Source: Phenylobacterium hankyongense
GTDB taxonomy: Bacteria > Pseudomonadota > Alphaproteobacteria > Caulobacterales > Caulobacteraceae
Length of the DNA: 64,000 nucleotides
Assembly: GCF_003254505.1 (NCBI RefSeq)
Contig: NZ_QFYP01000001.1
Coordinates: forward strand, 2,898,001-2,962,000
Direction of reading: 5' to 3'
A program made the position numbers and the translations under genes. The notes under the pieces are model-generated. The model was not told the origin of the DNA and did not search any database. It saw nothing but the letters and a program-made list of their open reading frames with translations. Shown one piece after another: positions 36,915-45,520 of the stretch. Each line of letters begins with the position of its first letter. Positions within the stretch are counted from its first letter, which is position 1.

Positions 36915-37763
36915 ATGGTGCGGGAGGATGCGATGAGCCAGCGCCTGGAAGTGATCGATCCGGCATCTGCGCCGCCCGTCTGGGCGTCCCTGCGCAACGA
37001 GGCCTATGCCGCGGCGAAGACCGAGGCGGCGCTCGCCTCGCTGCTGGCCGCGGTGATCCTGAACCACAAGACCCTGGGCGGCGCGCTGTCCTACCAGCTG
37101 GCCCGCAAGCTCGGCGACCAGGAGCTGCGCGGCATGACGCTGCGCGAGATCGCCGAGGAGGCCTACGACAGCGACCCGAGCCTGGTGGAGATGGCCGAGG
37201 CGGACCTGATCGCGGTGTTCGAGCGCGATCCCGCCTGCAAGGGCTATGTCCAGCCGTTCCTGTTCTTCAAGGGCTTCCTGGCGCTGCAGACCCAGCGGGT
37301 GGCCCACTGGCTGTGGCGCGAGGGCCGCGACACCCTGGCCTTCTACCTCCAGAGCCGGATGAGCGAGCTGTTCCAGGTGGACATCCACCCGGCGACGATG
37401 ATCGGACGCGGCGTCTTCATCGACCACGGGACCGGCATCGTCATCGGCGAGACGGCGGTGATCGGCGACGACGTCTCCATGCTGCAGGGCGTGACGCTCG
37501 GCGGCACGGGCGCGGAGCGCGGCGACCGCCACCCGAAGATCGGCAAGGGCGTGCTGCTGGGCGCCGGGGCCAAGGTGCTCGGCAACATCACCATCGGCGA
37601 CTACGCCAAGGTCGCCTCGGGCTCCGTGGTGCTCAAGCCGGTGCCCGCCGGCTGCACCGCCGCCGGGGTCCCGGCGAGGCTGGTGAACTGCCCGACCTGC
37701 GAGGAACCGGCCCGCAGCATGGACCACACGCTCGCCGAGGCTGTGTACGACTACGTGATCTGA
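36915..37763 (+). CDS. cysE: Serine O-acetyltransferase
   Basis: A 282-residue CysE. N-terminal helical domain (WASLRNEAYAAAKTEAALASLL), then a left-handed beta helix of hexapeptide repeats: VDIHPATMIGRGVFIDHGTG, IVIGETAVIGDDVSMLQGVT, LGGTGAERGDRHPKIGKGVL, with the catalytic His158-type residue in IDHGTGIVIGET. It makes O-acetylserine from serine and acetyl-CoA, the committed step of cysteine synthesis. ATG at 36915 has GGGAGAGG just upstream; the ATG at 36933 (GGGAGG) is an alternative. Probably in an operon with Nudix and DUF3126 genes. Confidence 0.95.
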   Translation: MVREDAMSQRLEVIDPASAPPVWASLRNEAYAAAKTEAALASLLAAVILNHKTLGGALSYQLARKLGDQELRGMTLREIAEEAYDSDPSLVEMAEADLIAVFERDPACKGYVQPFLFFKGFLALQTQRVAHWLWREGRDTLAFYLQSRMSELFQVDIHPATMIGRGVFIDHGTGIVIGETAVIGDDVSMLQGVTLGGTGAERGDRHPKIGKGVLLGAGAKVLGNITIGDYAKVASGSVVLKPVPAGCTAAGVPARLVNCPTCEEPARSMDHTLAEAVYDYVI

Positions 37764-37825
37764 GGTTTTCGCGAGCGCCGCGACCGGCTAGGTTCGCGCG
37801 CAGTGAAGCCCCGAGGAGCGTTGGC

Positions 37826-38032
37826 GTGGACGAGAGAGCTATCCGCAAGATCGAAGGCCACCTTCGGGGGACCTTCGCCAACGCACGCATCACCCTCGTG
37901 CCGCGCCCCAAGCAGAAGGACTCCGCCGAAGTCTACATCGGCGAGGAGTTCATCGGCGTCGTCTTCCAGGACGAGGACGAGGACGGCTCCTACATGTTCG
38001 AGATGGCGATCCTGGCCGAAGACCTGCCGTAG
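37826..38032 (+). CDS. DUF3126 family protein
   Basis: A 68-residue protein with a GTG start at 37826 (GAGGAG 8 nt upstream). Sequence MDERAIRKIEGHLRGTFANA, RPKQKDSAEVYIGEEFIGVVFQDEDEDGSYMFEMAILAEDL fits the small alphaproteobacterial DUF3126 family, a short alpha/beta domain with an acidic loop (FQDEDEDGS). Function unknown. It is 63 bp after cysE on the same strand, a frequent arrangement for this family. Confidence 0.88.
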   Translation: MDERAIRKIEGHLRGTFANARITLVPRPKQKDSAEVYIGEEFIGVVFQDEDEDGSYMFEMAILAEDLP

Positions 38033-38166
38033 GGCCGCCGAGCTTTGCCGGGGGGCAAACCGACTCAGCTTCACGGGGCGCTGATCTTCGTCGCCTTTGC
38101 TGGCGGCTCGCCGACCCGTGGGCGGCGCTGACCCGGCTGTACCAGGTCTGGCCGGCCCGCGCCCGA

Positions 38167-38556
38167 TCAGCCGGCCGCCCGGAAGGCCCAGAGCCGGGAC
38201 AGCACGAACGAGACGGCGGGGACCACGACCACGACGACGCCGAGGGCGAGCCGGAAGTCGAGACCCAGCCGGTTGACGGCGACGAAGGTGATCGCCTGGT
38301 TGAGCGCCAGGCCGAACAGTGACACCGCCACGAAGCGCGCGAACTGGCCGCCCCGCAGCGCCGCCTTGCCGAAGGTGAAGCGCGCATTTCCGAAATAGGA
38401 GATCAGCACCGCGAAGCCGTAGCCGATCAGGTTGGCTTCCAGCGCCGACGCCTGGAGCCAGCTTCGCGCGCTCAGGGCGGTCACGACATGCACGGCCGTC
38501 GCCGTCAGCCCGACGAACGCGAACGTGGCGCCCTGACGCAGGATCGGCGCGGTCAC
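38167..38556 (-). CDS. GtrA family membrane protein
   Basis: A 129-residue protein with four predicted membrane helices (ATFAFVGLTATAVHVVTAL, AVLISYFGNARFTFG, FVAVSLFGLALNQAITFVA, VVVVVVPAVSFVLSRLWAF). The YFGNARFTF and SRLWAF motifs define GtrA, a proposed flippase for polyprenyl-phosphate sugars. Last gene of a three-gene run with GT2 and methyltransferase, overlapping the latter by 4 bp. Confidence 0.9.
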   Translation of the reverse strand: MTAPILRQGATFAFVGLTATAVHVVTALSARSWLQASALEANLIGYGFAVLISYFGNARFTFGKAALRGGQFARFVAVSLFGLALNQAITFVAVNRLGLDFRLALGVVVVVVPAVSFVLSRLWAFRAAG

Positions 38557-39284
38557 GGCGCGCGATCAGCGACCGCGAGGATCGAGACGCCGAACGGCAG
38601 GTTCATGTGGCGCAGCAGCATCTGCTCGCTGGCGAACAGGCCATGCAGGACCCGGTTGAGCGGCGCGCCGACCTCGGCCTCATCGCTGCCATGCTTCGAT
38701 CCCGTGGCGATCCGCAGGAGCCGGACGGCGGCGATCGGCGGAAAGAGCAGGCAGTTGAAATAGGTCGCGCGGCGCAGTCGCAGGCCGGCGTCCTCGAAGA
38801 GCGCCCGGTAGGCGCCAAGTGAATAGCGGCGCTTGTGATGATGGTGCTCGTCGTGAGCGCTCCACATCCATTGGTGGGCCGGCACGGTGGTGACGAGGAA
38901 GCCGCCCGGGGCGAGCAACCGACCCAGGGCCTCGACGGTCCCGCGGTCGTCGTCCACGTGCTCCACGACGTCGAAGGCGGTCACCAGATCGAACCTGGTG
39001 CCGAACGCCGGCAACTGGTCGGGAAGGGTCCCGGCAGAGATGGCGACGCCGGTGCGCTGGGCCGCGTAGTCGCGCGACTCGGCATCCGGCTCGATCCCAC
39101 GCACCCGCCCGAACCGGGAGAGCATCTGCAGGTTTCCGCCGGTGCCACAGCCGACTTCCAGGACCTCCGCCTCGGCCGGCAGGGGCAGGCGGGAGATCTC
39201 GCTGGCCAGGATTTCACGCCGGGCGGTGAACCACCAATGGCCCTGCTCCAGGTCGCGCATCCGGTTGTAGATTTCCCGGTCCAT
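38553..39284 (-). CDS. Class I SAM-dependent methyltransferase
   Basis: A 243-residue methyltransferase. Motif I is EVLEVGCGTGGNLQML; motif II DLVTAFDVVEHVDDD; post-motif GGFLVTTVPAHQWMWSAHDEHHHHKRRYSL. This WWFxxRREI...HxWMWSxHDxxxxHxRRY layout is the family usually found in lipopolysaccharide and polyprenyl-sugar clusters. It lies between GT2 (3 bp gap) and GtrA, so it probably methylates a glycan precursor; the exact substrate is unknown. Confidence 0.9.
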   Translation of the reverse strand: MDREIYNRMRDLEQGHWWFTARREILASEISRLPLPAEAEVLEVGCGTGGNLQMLSRFGRVRGIEPDAESRDYAAQRTGVAISAGTLPDQLPAFGTRFDLVTAFDVVEHVDDDRGTVEALGRLLAPGGFLVTTVPAHQWMWSAHDEHHHHKRRYSLGAYRALFEDAGLRLRRATYFNCLLFPPIAAVRLLRIATGSKHGSDEAEVGAPLNRVLHGLFASEQMLLRHMNLPFGVSILAVADRAP

Positions 39285-39287
39285 GAC

Positions 39288-40274
39288 CTAGCTGTCGAAC
39301 CCGACGCGTTCGCGGACCATGTAGAGTGGCCGGCCTTTGACCTCCTCGTAGACGCGTCCGACGTATTCGCCGATCACCCCGAAGGCGATCATCTGGAGGG
39401 CGAAGCCGAACAGGATCACGGCCATCATCGAGGCGTAGCCGGGCACGTCGCGGCCGATGAACAGCACCCGCACGATGAGCACGAGCCCGTAAAGCACCGC
39501 AAGCAGGGCGGCCACGACGCCGACGCTGGTCCAGATCCTCAGGGGCGCGGTGCTGAACGACGTGACGCCGTCCAGGGCGAACCGCCAGAGCTTGGAGTAG
39601 CCCCAGGAGCTTGCTCCGGCCGCGCGCGCCGGTCGCACATAGGGCACGCCGACCTGCCGATAGCCGACCCAGGCGAACAGCCCCTTCATGAAGCGGTTGC
39701 GCTCGGGAAGCTGCATGAGGGCGTCGACGACCTTGCGATCCATCAGCCGGAAGTCGCCGGTGCTGGCCGGAATGGGATGGTCGGACAGCGCATTGAACAC
39801 CCGGTAGAAGAGCGTGGCGCTGAGCCGCTTCAGGCGCGTGTCGCTGCGCCGGTCGGCGCGGACGCCATAGACGACGTCGTAGCCCTGCTCCCAGAGCGCC
39901 AGGAACTCGGCGATCAGCTCGGGGGGGTCCTGGAGGTCGGCGTCGAACGGGACGACGAGGTCGCCGGTGGCCTCGCTCAAGCCGGCCGTCAGCGCCGCTT
40001 CCTTGCCGAAGTTGCGCGACAGGGCCAGGATCCGGAGACGGCGGTCGGTGGCCGCGCGCGCCGTCAGCAACTCGAACGTCCCGTCACGGCTGCCGTCGTC
40101 GACACAGACGATCTCCAGCTCGACGCCCAGGTCGGCCATGGCGGCGTCCAGTCGCTCGAAGAGGGCGGCCAGGACCGCCTCTTCGTTGTGCATGGGAATG
40201 ACCACGGAAAGCCTGCGGCCCCTGTGTGAACGCGCGCCCGGGAGCGCCGCCTGCGCGACTTCGGATCGGTCCAT
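39288..40274 (-). CDS. GT2 polyprenyl-phosphate glycosyltransferase (GtrB/DPM1-like)
   Basis: A 328-residue glycosyltransferase from the ATG at 40274. GT2 core with LSVVIPMHNEEAVL, the DxD region VVPFDADLQDPPELI, SRNFGKEAALTAG, and GDFRLMDRKVVDAL. Two C-terminal membrane helices (ALLAVLYGLVLIVRVLFIG, VILFGFALQMIAFGVIGEYV) and the ending GRVYEEVKGRPLYMVRERVG mark the GtrB/DPM1 class that transfers sugar from an NDP-sugar to undecaprenyl phosphate. Paired with GtrA, it would supply a lipid-linked sugar. A 30-bp motif shared with the UbiA operon lies just upstream. Confidence 0.93.
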   Translation of the reverse strand: MDRSEVAQAALPGARSHRGRRLSVVIPMHNEEAVLAALFERLDAAMADLGVELEIVCVDDGSRDGTFELLTARAATDRRLRILALSRNFGKEAALTAGLSEATGDLVVPFDADLQDPPELIAEFLALWEQGYDVVYGVRADRRSDTRLKRLSATLFYRVFNALSDHPIPASTGDFRLMDRKVVDALMQLPERNRFMKGLFAWVGYRQVGVPYVRPARAAGASSWGYSKLWRFALDGVTSFSTAPLRIWTSVGVVAALLAVLYGLVLIVRVLFIGRDVPGYASMMAVILFGFALQMIAFGVIGEYVGRVYEEVKGRPLYMVRERVGFDS

Positions 40275-40283
40275 CGCGTGCGT

Positions 40284-40313
40284 GATACCGCGTTCACCTT
40301 CCCTTGCGAAGGG
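40284..40313 (-). promoter_or_regulatory. Upstream motif shared with the UbiA-operon leader
   Basis: A 30-bp segment matching 47817-47846 at 24 of 30 positions, 10 bp before the GT2 ATG. On the coding strand it starts with the inverted repeat CCCTTCGCAAGGG and ends in GAACGCGGTATC. The same block at both operon leaders suggests a shared promoter or operator. As the two copies are also in frame with the open frames (PFA...ERGI in both), a coding explanation is not excluded. Confidence 0.45.
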
Positions 40314-40379
40314 TAGCGCCCCGATCCGCAACGCAGTCGGTCGCCCCGCCTCGGCGGATCTTCCCGCGCGCTGATCGGC

Positions 40380-40823
40380 TCAGCGCCGGGCCTCGCCGGC
40401 CCGGAAGGTGACCAGCCGGTGGGCGGCGAAGTTGAACACCACCGGCGTCAGGATGGCGCAGGCATGGGCCACGGTCTCGGCCGGGCCGGGCGCCAGGAAC
40501 CGGCCGAACAGGTGGTCGCGCAACAGGATGGCGACCCCCACGACGACAGGGAAGGCGATCAGGTTGAAGACCAGGAACCACGCCACCTCGTGCCGCAGCG
40601 GCTTGCCCGATGCGGGGAAGACGAACGCCCGGTTGAGGACGAAGGCGGTGACGAAGCCCACCAGGTAGGCGAGCACCACAGCCGCGGCAAAGCCCGTCCA
40701 CGGCTGCAGAACCAGACGCGCGGCGAAATTGGCCGCAGCCGCCAGGCCGCCGGCCAGCAGGAACTTGGCGAACACGCCGTTGAAATAGAAGCCGACCAGC
40801 CGGCGGAACGAGGCGGCGGTCAC
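40380..40823 (-). CDS. GtrA family membrane protein
   Basis: A 147-residue GtrA-like protein with a GTG start at 40823 that overlaps the upstream stop by 4 bp (GTGA). Four helices are visible (FAKFLLAGGLAAAANFAARL, AAAVVLAYLVGFVTAFVLNR, FLVFNLIAFPVVVGVAILL, HACAILTPVVFNFAAHRLVTF). The FVLNRAFVFP and HRLVTFR motifs fit the family. Last gene of the seven-gene UbiA operon; probable flippase for its lipid-linked sugar. Confidence 0.88.
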   Translation of the reverse strand: MTAASFRRLVGFYFNGVFAKFLLAGGLAAAANFAARLVLQPWTGFAAAVVLAYLVGFVTAFVLNRAFVFPASGKPLRHEVAWFLVFNLIAFPVVVGVAILLRDHLFGRFLAPGPAETVAHACAILTPVVFNFAAHRLVTFRAGEARR

Positions 40824-42526
40824 TGCGGCCAGGCCTTGCGCCCGAGCTCGCACGCCCGCCCGTCGCGGGTGAGGCCGTAGGCCACGACCTCGCGGCCGGA
40901 GCCGCGGATCGCCGACGCCACCCAGCCGGAGTCGAGGGTCCGGACCTGGCGAACCGCCTTGCGCACGTCGCCCCTGGGCGTGCCCCCGGGGCCCGCGACG
41001 CCGACCACGTGGCCGGTGTCGTCGACCAGCACGATGTGATGGAAAATGCTGCGGCGCTTGCGGTCCCAGCCCCAGCCGTCCGCGCGCCAGCCGGCCCCGC
41101 CCTGCGGTTCCGGATTCAGCCGGTCGAAGGCCCCACGGCAGACGCGCTCCTCGGGCGCGGTGACCTTCAGCGCGAAGGGAGCCCCCACCACATAGCCCGG
41201 GTCGTCGGCGAACACCGACAGGCGCTGCTCGCGCAGGAACGGCGCGAGGTCCTCGACCATGCTGGCCTCGGGATAGATCTGCTTCATCGCCGCCTCGTCG
41301 GGCGCGCTGCTGAGCAAGACGCTGGCTCCCAGCTCGATCCGCTCGCGCGTGCCGAGGACCTGATCGCGGCCGAGCTTCTGGAGCGGGATGAGCATGATGA
41401 AGGCGAGGCCCACCGCGGCGCCGACCGCCAGCTTGCGGGCGATCGAACGGCTGTCCTGAGCGGTCAGCGCCCAGAACAGCGCCTGGGCCGCCCAGAAGTG
41501 CGAGGTCGGCGTCACGTAGCGGGACGAGAGCGCCTGCTCGACGCCGAATATCAGCCGGCCGAGGCTGGTCGCCGCCGCGCTCATGCCGATGAATAGGACG
41601 ACGCCCAGCAGGGCCGCGCGGCCCGGATGGCGGCCGCCGTCGCGATAGACCGCCACGACCATGGCGGCGGTGAGCGCGACGCCCACCAGGCCCATGACCT
41701 GGGCCCGGATCACGCTGTCCTGCGCCCAGGTGTTGCCGATGTAGGCGGCGACGTAGCTGAGGTAGCGCCCCGGATGCTGGATCGCCAACGACGGCGGCGA
41801 GTGGAAGGCTACCGGCTGGTAGCCGTGCAGGTAGATCGCCGTCAGCACCGCCGTCGCAACCGCGGCGATCAGGGCGGCCTTCAGGCCGCGTCGGGTCACC
41901 ACCGAGACCAGCACCATGGCGATCCCGGCGAACACGCCGTTGGCCATGTTGAAGGTGGCGAGCGTGAGCACCGCCAGCGCCCCGAGGAGAGTCGGCCAGC
42001 GCACGCCTCCCGATTCTTCGCTGGCGACGCAGAACAGGTAGATCGCCCAGGCGCCCGCGGCGTAGACGCCGACGAACTGCACCTGGAAACCCCAGAAGAA
42101 GTTCTCCCATTGCAGGAGGGAGACCATCATCCCGACCGCGGTGGCGGCGCCCAGCACGCCCAGCGGGCGCAGCCGCCTGAGGTCGGCGGCCGTGAGGTAG
42201 AAGGCCGCGGCGCCCAGCTGGATCAGGCCGATGACGACCAGGTTGAGGATGTCGCGGCCCTGGAACCACTTCAGGTCGGCCAGGAACACCAGGCGCGGGA
42301 ACAGGATCCGGTGCTCGTTATGCTGCGAGAACAGGTAGCTCCAGGTGAGGCCGTTCTTGAGGATCTCCCGCCACCACCAGATGTTCGCCCACTGGTCGTT
42401 GAACGGGACGGCCGAATAGGTGGCGACGATGTCGTGGACGGTCCACGCCAGCATCAGGGCCGGCAAGGCGAACAGCGCCCAGCTGGGGGGTATCCGGCTG
42501 ACGGCGGAGAGACCTGGCGGCTTCAT
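40820..42526 (-). CDS. Large membrane protein, probable GT-C-type glycosyltransferase
   Basis: A 568-residue polytopic membrane protein started at the ATG at 42526, overlapping the flavoprotein stop (ATGA). About ten hydrophobic helices fill residues 15-390. A loop after TM1 reads NDQWANIWWWREI and then LFSQHNEHRILFPRLVF; acidic and His residues in this first loop are where GT-C enzymes carry their catalytic Asp/Glu. A soluble C-terminal domain of about 180 residues follows. Context (DprE1/DprE2/UbiA) makes a polyprenyl-phosphate arabinose-using transferase, functionally like TfpW or Emb proteins, an attractive inference. No direct motif proves it. Confidence 0.6.
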   Translation of the reverse strand: MKPPGLSAVSRIPPSWALFALPALMLAWTVHDIVATYSAVPFNDQWANIWWWREILKNGLTWSYLFSQHNEHRILFPRLVFLADLKWFQGRDILNLVVIGLIQLGAAAFYLTAADLRRLRPLGVLGAATAVGMMVSLLQWENFFWGFQVQFVGVYAAGAWAIYLFCVASEESGGVRWPTLLGALAVLTLATFNMANGVFAGIAMVLVSVVTRRGLKAALIAAVATAVLTAIYLHGYQPVAFHSPPSLAIQHPGRYLSYVAAYIGNTWAQDSVIRAQVMGLVGVALTAAMVVAVYRDGGRHPGRAALLGVVLFIGMSAAATSLGRLIFGVEQALSSRYVTPTSHFWAAQALFWALTAQDSRSIARKLAVGAAVGLAFIMLIPLQKLGRDQVLGTRERIELGASVLLSSAPDEAAMKQIYPEASMVEDLAPFLREQRLSVFADDPGYVVGAPFALKVTAPEERVCRGAFDRLNPEPQGGAGWRADGWGWDRKRRSIFHHIVLVDDTGHVVGVAGPGGTPRGDVRKAVRQVRTLDSGWVASAIRGSGREVVAYGLTRDGRACELGRKAWPQ

Positions 42527-43839
42527 TCGTAGACCGGCTCCCGTCGTGGCTGGTGGTCCGTGCCGATGGCCAGCGCCATCTCGCGGGCGAGGCGGGCGCC
42601 TTCGGAGACGCCGCGGTCCTCGGGATAGTAGAAGCAGGTGTCGGCGATCTGCAGGCCGGCGATCGGGGTGCGGATCGGCGGGATCCGAGCCGCGAACCCT
42701 GGCTCGCACAGCGGCTGGGCGTGGCGCAGGCGGCCGACCTTGCTCGACAGCCGGTCCGCCTCGGTGAGGTCGGGATTGATCCGGCGCAGATAGCCGAAGC
42801 TTTCCTCGATCAGCTGGGCGTCGGTCCAGGACCACTTCGGATTGTCGGTGGGCATGTAGTAGGGGACGTAGACGATCGGCTGCGGGGTCGGACGCAGGTT
42901 CGAGAACTCGATGACGCCCGGGATGTCGATGCCCGGCTCGACGATGTTGACCCAGAAGTGCGGCGACACCGGTTGCTTCAGCTTATGGACGACGCAGATG
43001 ACGCCGATGTTGCGGATCGCGTCGTAGGCGGCCTTCGAGGCCTCCGGCAGGTCCGGGGCGATCCGCGAGACGAAGGGCGTCGGCACGGTGCTGATCACCG
43101 CGTCGGCGCGGAACAGGCGCCCGCCCGCCGCCACGCCGATGACCCGGCCGTCGGCGGTCTCGATCCGCTCGGCGGGGGTGGCCAAGTGGATCCGGCCGCC
43201 CTGGCGCTCGATGGAGGCCACCAGCGCGTCGACCAGCGTCTGGGAGCCCCCCTCGATATAGCCCAGCTCCTCCTGGAACAGGGACTTGCGGGAGTTGCCG
43301 ACCCGGCGGACGCGGGTGGCGATCCAGGCGGCGGAGACGTCGTCGGCGTACTGGTAGAACTTCAGCTCCATCAGCCGACGCCAGAGCTTGTCGTAGACGC
43401 TGCGTCCCGCGCCGCGCTCGATCCAGGCCTTGGCGGAGACGTTCTCGAGGTCGTCGAAGCTCCGGCGTCGCGAGGTCAGGAACATCTGGACCCCGTAGCG
43501 GAGCTTCTCGATGGGGTTCAGCAGGCCGGTCGCCAGCAGCGACAGCGGATCGCCCCACTTGTGCAGCCGTCCGCCCTTGAAATAGGCCATGGAGGTCGGG
43601 CGCCAGCGCATGGCGCCGCCCAGCCCCAGCTCCTCCAGCAGGCGGAAGGTGGGGAGGTCCGGCTTGCAGACGAAGTGGTAGAAGCGCTCGATCGACAGGC
43701 CGTCGAAATCGAAGTGCGCGGCCATGCCGCCGGCGACGGCGTCGGCCTCCACCACATCGACCTCGTGCCCCAGGCCGGCGGCGTAGTGGGCGGCGGCGAG
43801 GCCCATGGCGCCGGCGCCGATGATGACCGTCTTGACCAT
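42523..43839 (-). CDS. FAD/NAD(P)-binding oxidoreductase, UDP-galactopyranose-mutase/amine-oxidase-like
   Basis: A 438-residue flavoprotein. The N-terminal dinucleotide motif is KTVIIGAGAMGLAAAHYAAG, then VVEADAVAGGMAAHFDFDG with an Arg in SIERFYHFVCKP, and a C-terminal FAD segment IAGLQIADTCFYYPEDRGVSEG. The family occurs in polysaccharide loci, related to UDP-galactopyranose mutase and protoporphyrinogen/amine oxidases. A sugar ring-contraction or dehydrogenation role would fit the neighbouring furanose pathway, but this is inference. Overlaps the membrane-protein gene by 4 bp; 2 bp after the epimerase. Confidence 0.85.
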   Translation of the reverse strand: MVKTVIIGAGAMGLAAAHYAAGLGHEVDVVEADAVAGGMAAHFDFDGLSIERFYHFVCKPDLPTFRLLEELGLGGAMRWRPTSMAYFKGGRLHKWGDPLSLLATGLLNPIEKLRYGVQMFLTSRRRSFDDLENVSAKAWIERGAGRSVYDKLWRRLMELKFYQYADDVSAAWIATRVRRVGNSRKSLFQEELGYIEGGSQTLVDALVASIERQGGRIHLATPAERIETADGRVIGVAAGGRLFRADAVISTVPTPFVSRIAPDLPEASKAAYDAIRNIGVICVVHKLKQPVSPHFWVNIVEPGIDIPGVIEFSNLRPTPQPIVYVPYYMPTDNPKWSWTDAQLIEESFGYLRRINPDLTEADRLSSKVGRLRHAQPLCEPGFAARIPPIRTPIAGLQIADTCFYYPEDRGVSEGARLAREMALAIGTDHQPRREPVYE

Positions 43840-43841
43840 GC

Positions 43842-44768
43842 TCAGAAGTCCAACACGATCTGGCTGTAGCGCGGGTCGCAGAAGGCTTCGGTCAGCGCCG
43901 CCTCCAGGGGCGTCTCCTGCACGTCGAAGATCGCCGGCCAGTCGATCACCGGGAACACCTCGGGGATCACCAGCGCCTCGAGCTGGTGGACGGTGAACGG
44001 CGGGTCGCGGTCGAAGCGCGCGTAGAGCCACAGCAGGGCCCAGAACAGGCCGAAGGGGATGTGCACGATGGCCGCGCGGGCGCCGGTGATCCGCTTGATC
44101 ATCCGGATGATGTCGACGTAGTCGAGCTCGGTCCGGCCGGAGATGTCGTAGGTCCCAGTGATCCGCCGCTCCAGCGCCGAGACGATGATCGCCGTGAAGT
44201 CGCCGGCGTAGAGCGGCTGGCGGCGGAAGCGGCCGCTGCCCGGCACCGGGAAGACCGGGCTGCGGTCCAGGAAGCGGCGCAGCCAGCCCAGGTGCTTGCG
44301 GTCGAACCAGCCGAACATCAGCGTCGGGCGCAGGACCACGTGGGGCATCTCGCAGGCGTCGACCAGCTTCTCCTGGGCGGTCTTGGTCTCGACGTAGAGG
44401 TCCCGGGCCTGGGAGGCGACCACCGACGACGAGATGTGCACGAAATAGGGCACGCCGTGCCGGCGCGCGGCCTCGAGGATGTGTTCGGTGGCGATGACGT
44501 TGTTGGCGACGAACGGGCCGCGCTCCAGGCCGCCGATCTGCGCCTGGTTGAGCACCAGGGCGTCGGCCCCGGCGAAGGCGTCGGCCCACGGCCCCGGCTG
44601 GGCGAGGTCGGCCTCGATCACCTGGATGTCCGGGTGCAGCTCGCGCAGGCGGGCGGTGTTGGCGGGGTGCTTGTCGATGCCGACGACCCGGTAGCCGCGG
44701 GCCTTCAGCCGCACGATCAGGTTCTGGCCGACCAGGCCGGCCGCGCCGGTGACGATGACGGTCTTCAC
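43842..44768 (-). CDS. NAD-dependent epimerase/dehydratase
   Basis: A 308-residue extended SDR with a GTG start at 44768, overlapping the upstream stop by 4 bp. NAD motif KTVIVTGAAGLVGQNLIVRL, Ser in YFVHISSSVVASQARDLYVETK with the Tyr/Lys catalytic pair (YVETK), and a substrate loop RRQPLYAGDFTAIIVSALER. Probably epimerises or dehydrates a nucleotide sugar or lipid-linked sugar for this glycan cluster. The reaction cannot be read from the sequence. Confidence 0.88.
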   Translation of the reverse strand: MKTVIVTGAAGLVGQNLIVRLKARGYRVVGIDKHPANTARLRELHPDIQVIEADLAQPGPWADAFAGADALVLNQAQIGGLERGPFVANNVIATEHILEAARRHGVPYFVHISSSVVASQARDLYVETKTAQEKLVDACEMPHVVLRPTLMFGWFDRKHLGWLRRFLDRSPVFPVPGSGRFRRQPLYAGDFTAIIVSALERRITGTYDISGRTELDYVDIIRMIKRITGARAAIVHIPFGLFWALLWLYARFDRDPPFTVHQLEALVIPEVFPVIDWPAIFDVQETPLEAALTEAFCDPRYSQIVLDF

Positions 44769-45520
44769 AGCGGACGCTTGTGGAACAGGGGGGCCGGAAC
44801 GAGCCGGATGATCAGCATGATGAAGCGCCAGAACCAGGGGGCGTAGACCACCGGGCCGCCGCCTTGGGCCGAGGCGCGGACGATGCGGGCGATCGCCTCC
44901 GGCTTGGCCCACAGCGGTCCGCCCTTGGGCAGGCCGTCGGTCATCGGGGTGTCGACGAACCCCGGCTTGACGAGGACGGCGCGCGCGCCGGTGTTGCGCA
45001 GCGCCAGGCGGTGGGCGATGCCCTGCACCAGCACGCCCAGGCCGGCCTTCGCCGCCCCGTAGACGTAGTTCGACTGGCGCCCGCGGTCGCCGGCCACCGA
45101 GCCGATCACCACCAGCGCCCCGCGGCGCTGGGCCTCCAGCAGGTTGGCGGCGGCCAGGCACCATTCGGCGGCGCTGGTGAAGTTGACCGAGAGGATCTCG
45201 CGGGCGATGGCGGGATCGCGCTCGGCCTGCGCCTGGTCGCCGAGCACGCCGTAGAACAGCAGGACGGCGTCCGCGCCTTGCGGTCCCGCCCAGGCGGCCA
45301 GCTGATCGGCCGCAGCGTCAGGCCGGGCGAGGTCGGCGGCGACGGCTTCCGCAGCCGAGGCGCCGCGCGCCAGCAGGTCGGCGCGGATCTCCTCCAGGCG
45401 GTCGAGGCGGCGTCCGACCAGCACCAGGGCCGCGCCCTCGGCGGCGTAGAGGCGGGCGGTCGCCTCGGCCATGGCGGAGGTGGCGCCGAGGATGACGATC
45501 CGGCGGGGTTGGCCGCTCAT
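44765..45520 (-). CDS. dprE2: DprE2-like SDR (decaprenylphosphoryl-2-keto-ribose reductase type)
   Basis: A 251-residue SDR. NAD motif RRIVILGATSAMAEATARLYA, VLVGRRLDRLEE, catalytic Ser in VVIGSVAGDRGRQSNYVYGAAKAG with Tyr/Lys of YGAAK, and KPGFVDTPMT. The ILGATSAMAEATARLY opening, the RGRQSNYVYGAAKAG segment and the C-terminal hydrophobic tail (RFIMLIIRLVPAPLF) are shared with mycobacterial DprE2. With DprE1 it would epimerise polyprenyl-phosphoryl ribose to arabinose. ATGA overlap with the DprE1-like gene upstream supports this. Confidence 0.82.
   Translation of the reverse strand: MSGQPRRIVILGATSAMAEATARLYAAEGAALVLVGRRLDRLEEIRADLLARGASAAEAVAADLARPDAAADQLAAWAGPQGADAVLLFYGVLGDQAQAERDPAIAREILSVNFTSAAEWCLAAANLLEAQRRGALVVIGSVAGDRGRQSNYVYGAAKAGLGVLVQGIAHRLALRNTGARAVLVKPGFVDTPMTDGLPKGGPLWAKPEAIARIVRASAQGGGPVVYAPWFWRFIMLIIRLVPAPLFHKRPL

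Noticed and set aside
38041..38062. TTTGCC-GGGG-GGCAAA after the DUF3126 gene as a terminator
   Set aside because: Short 6-bp stem with no following T run; not convincing.
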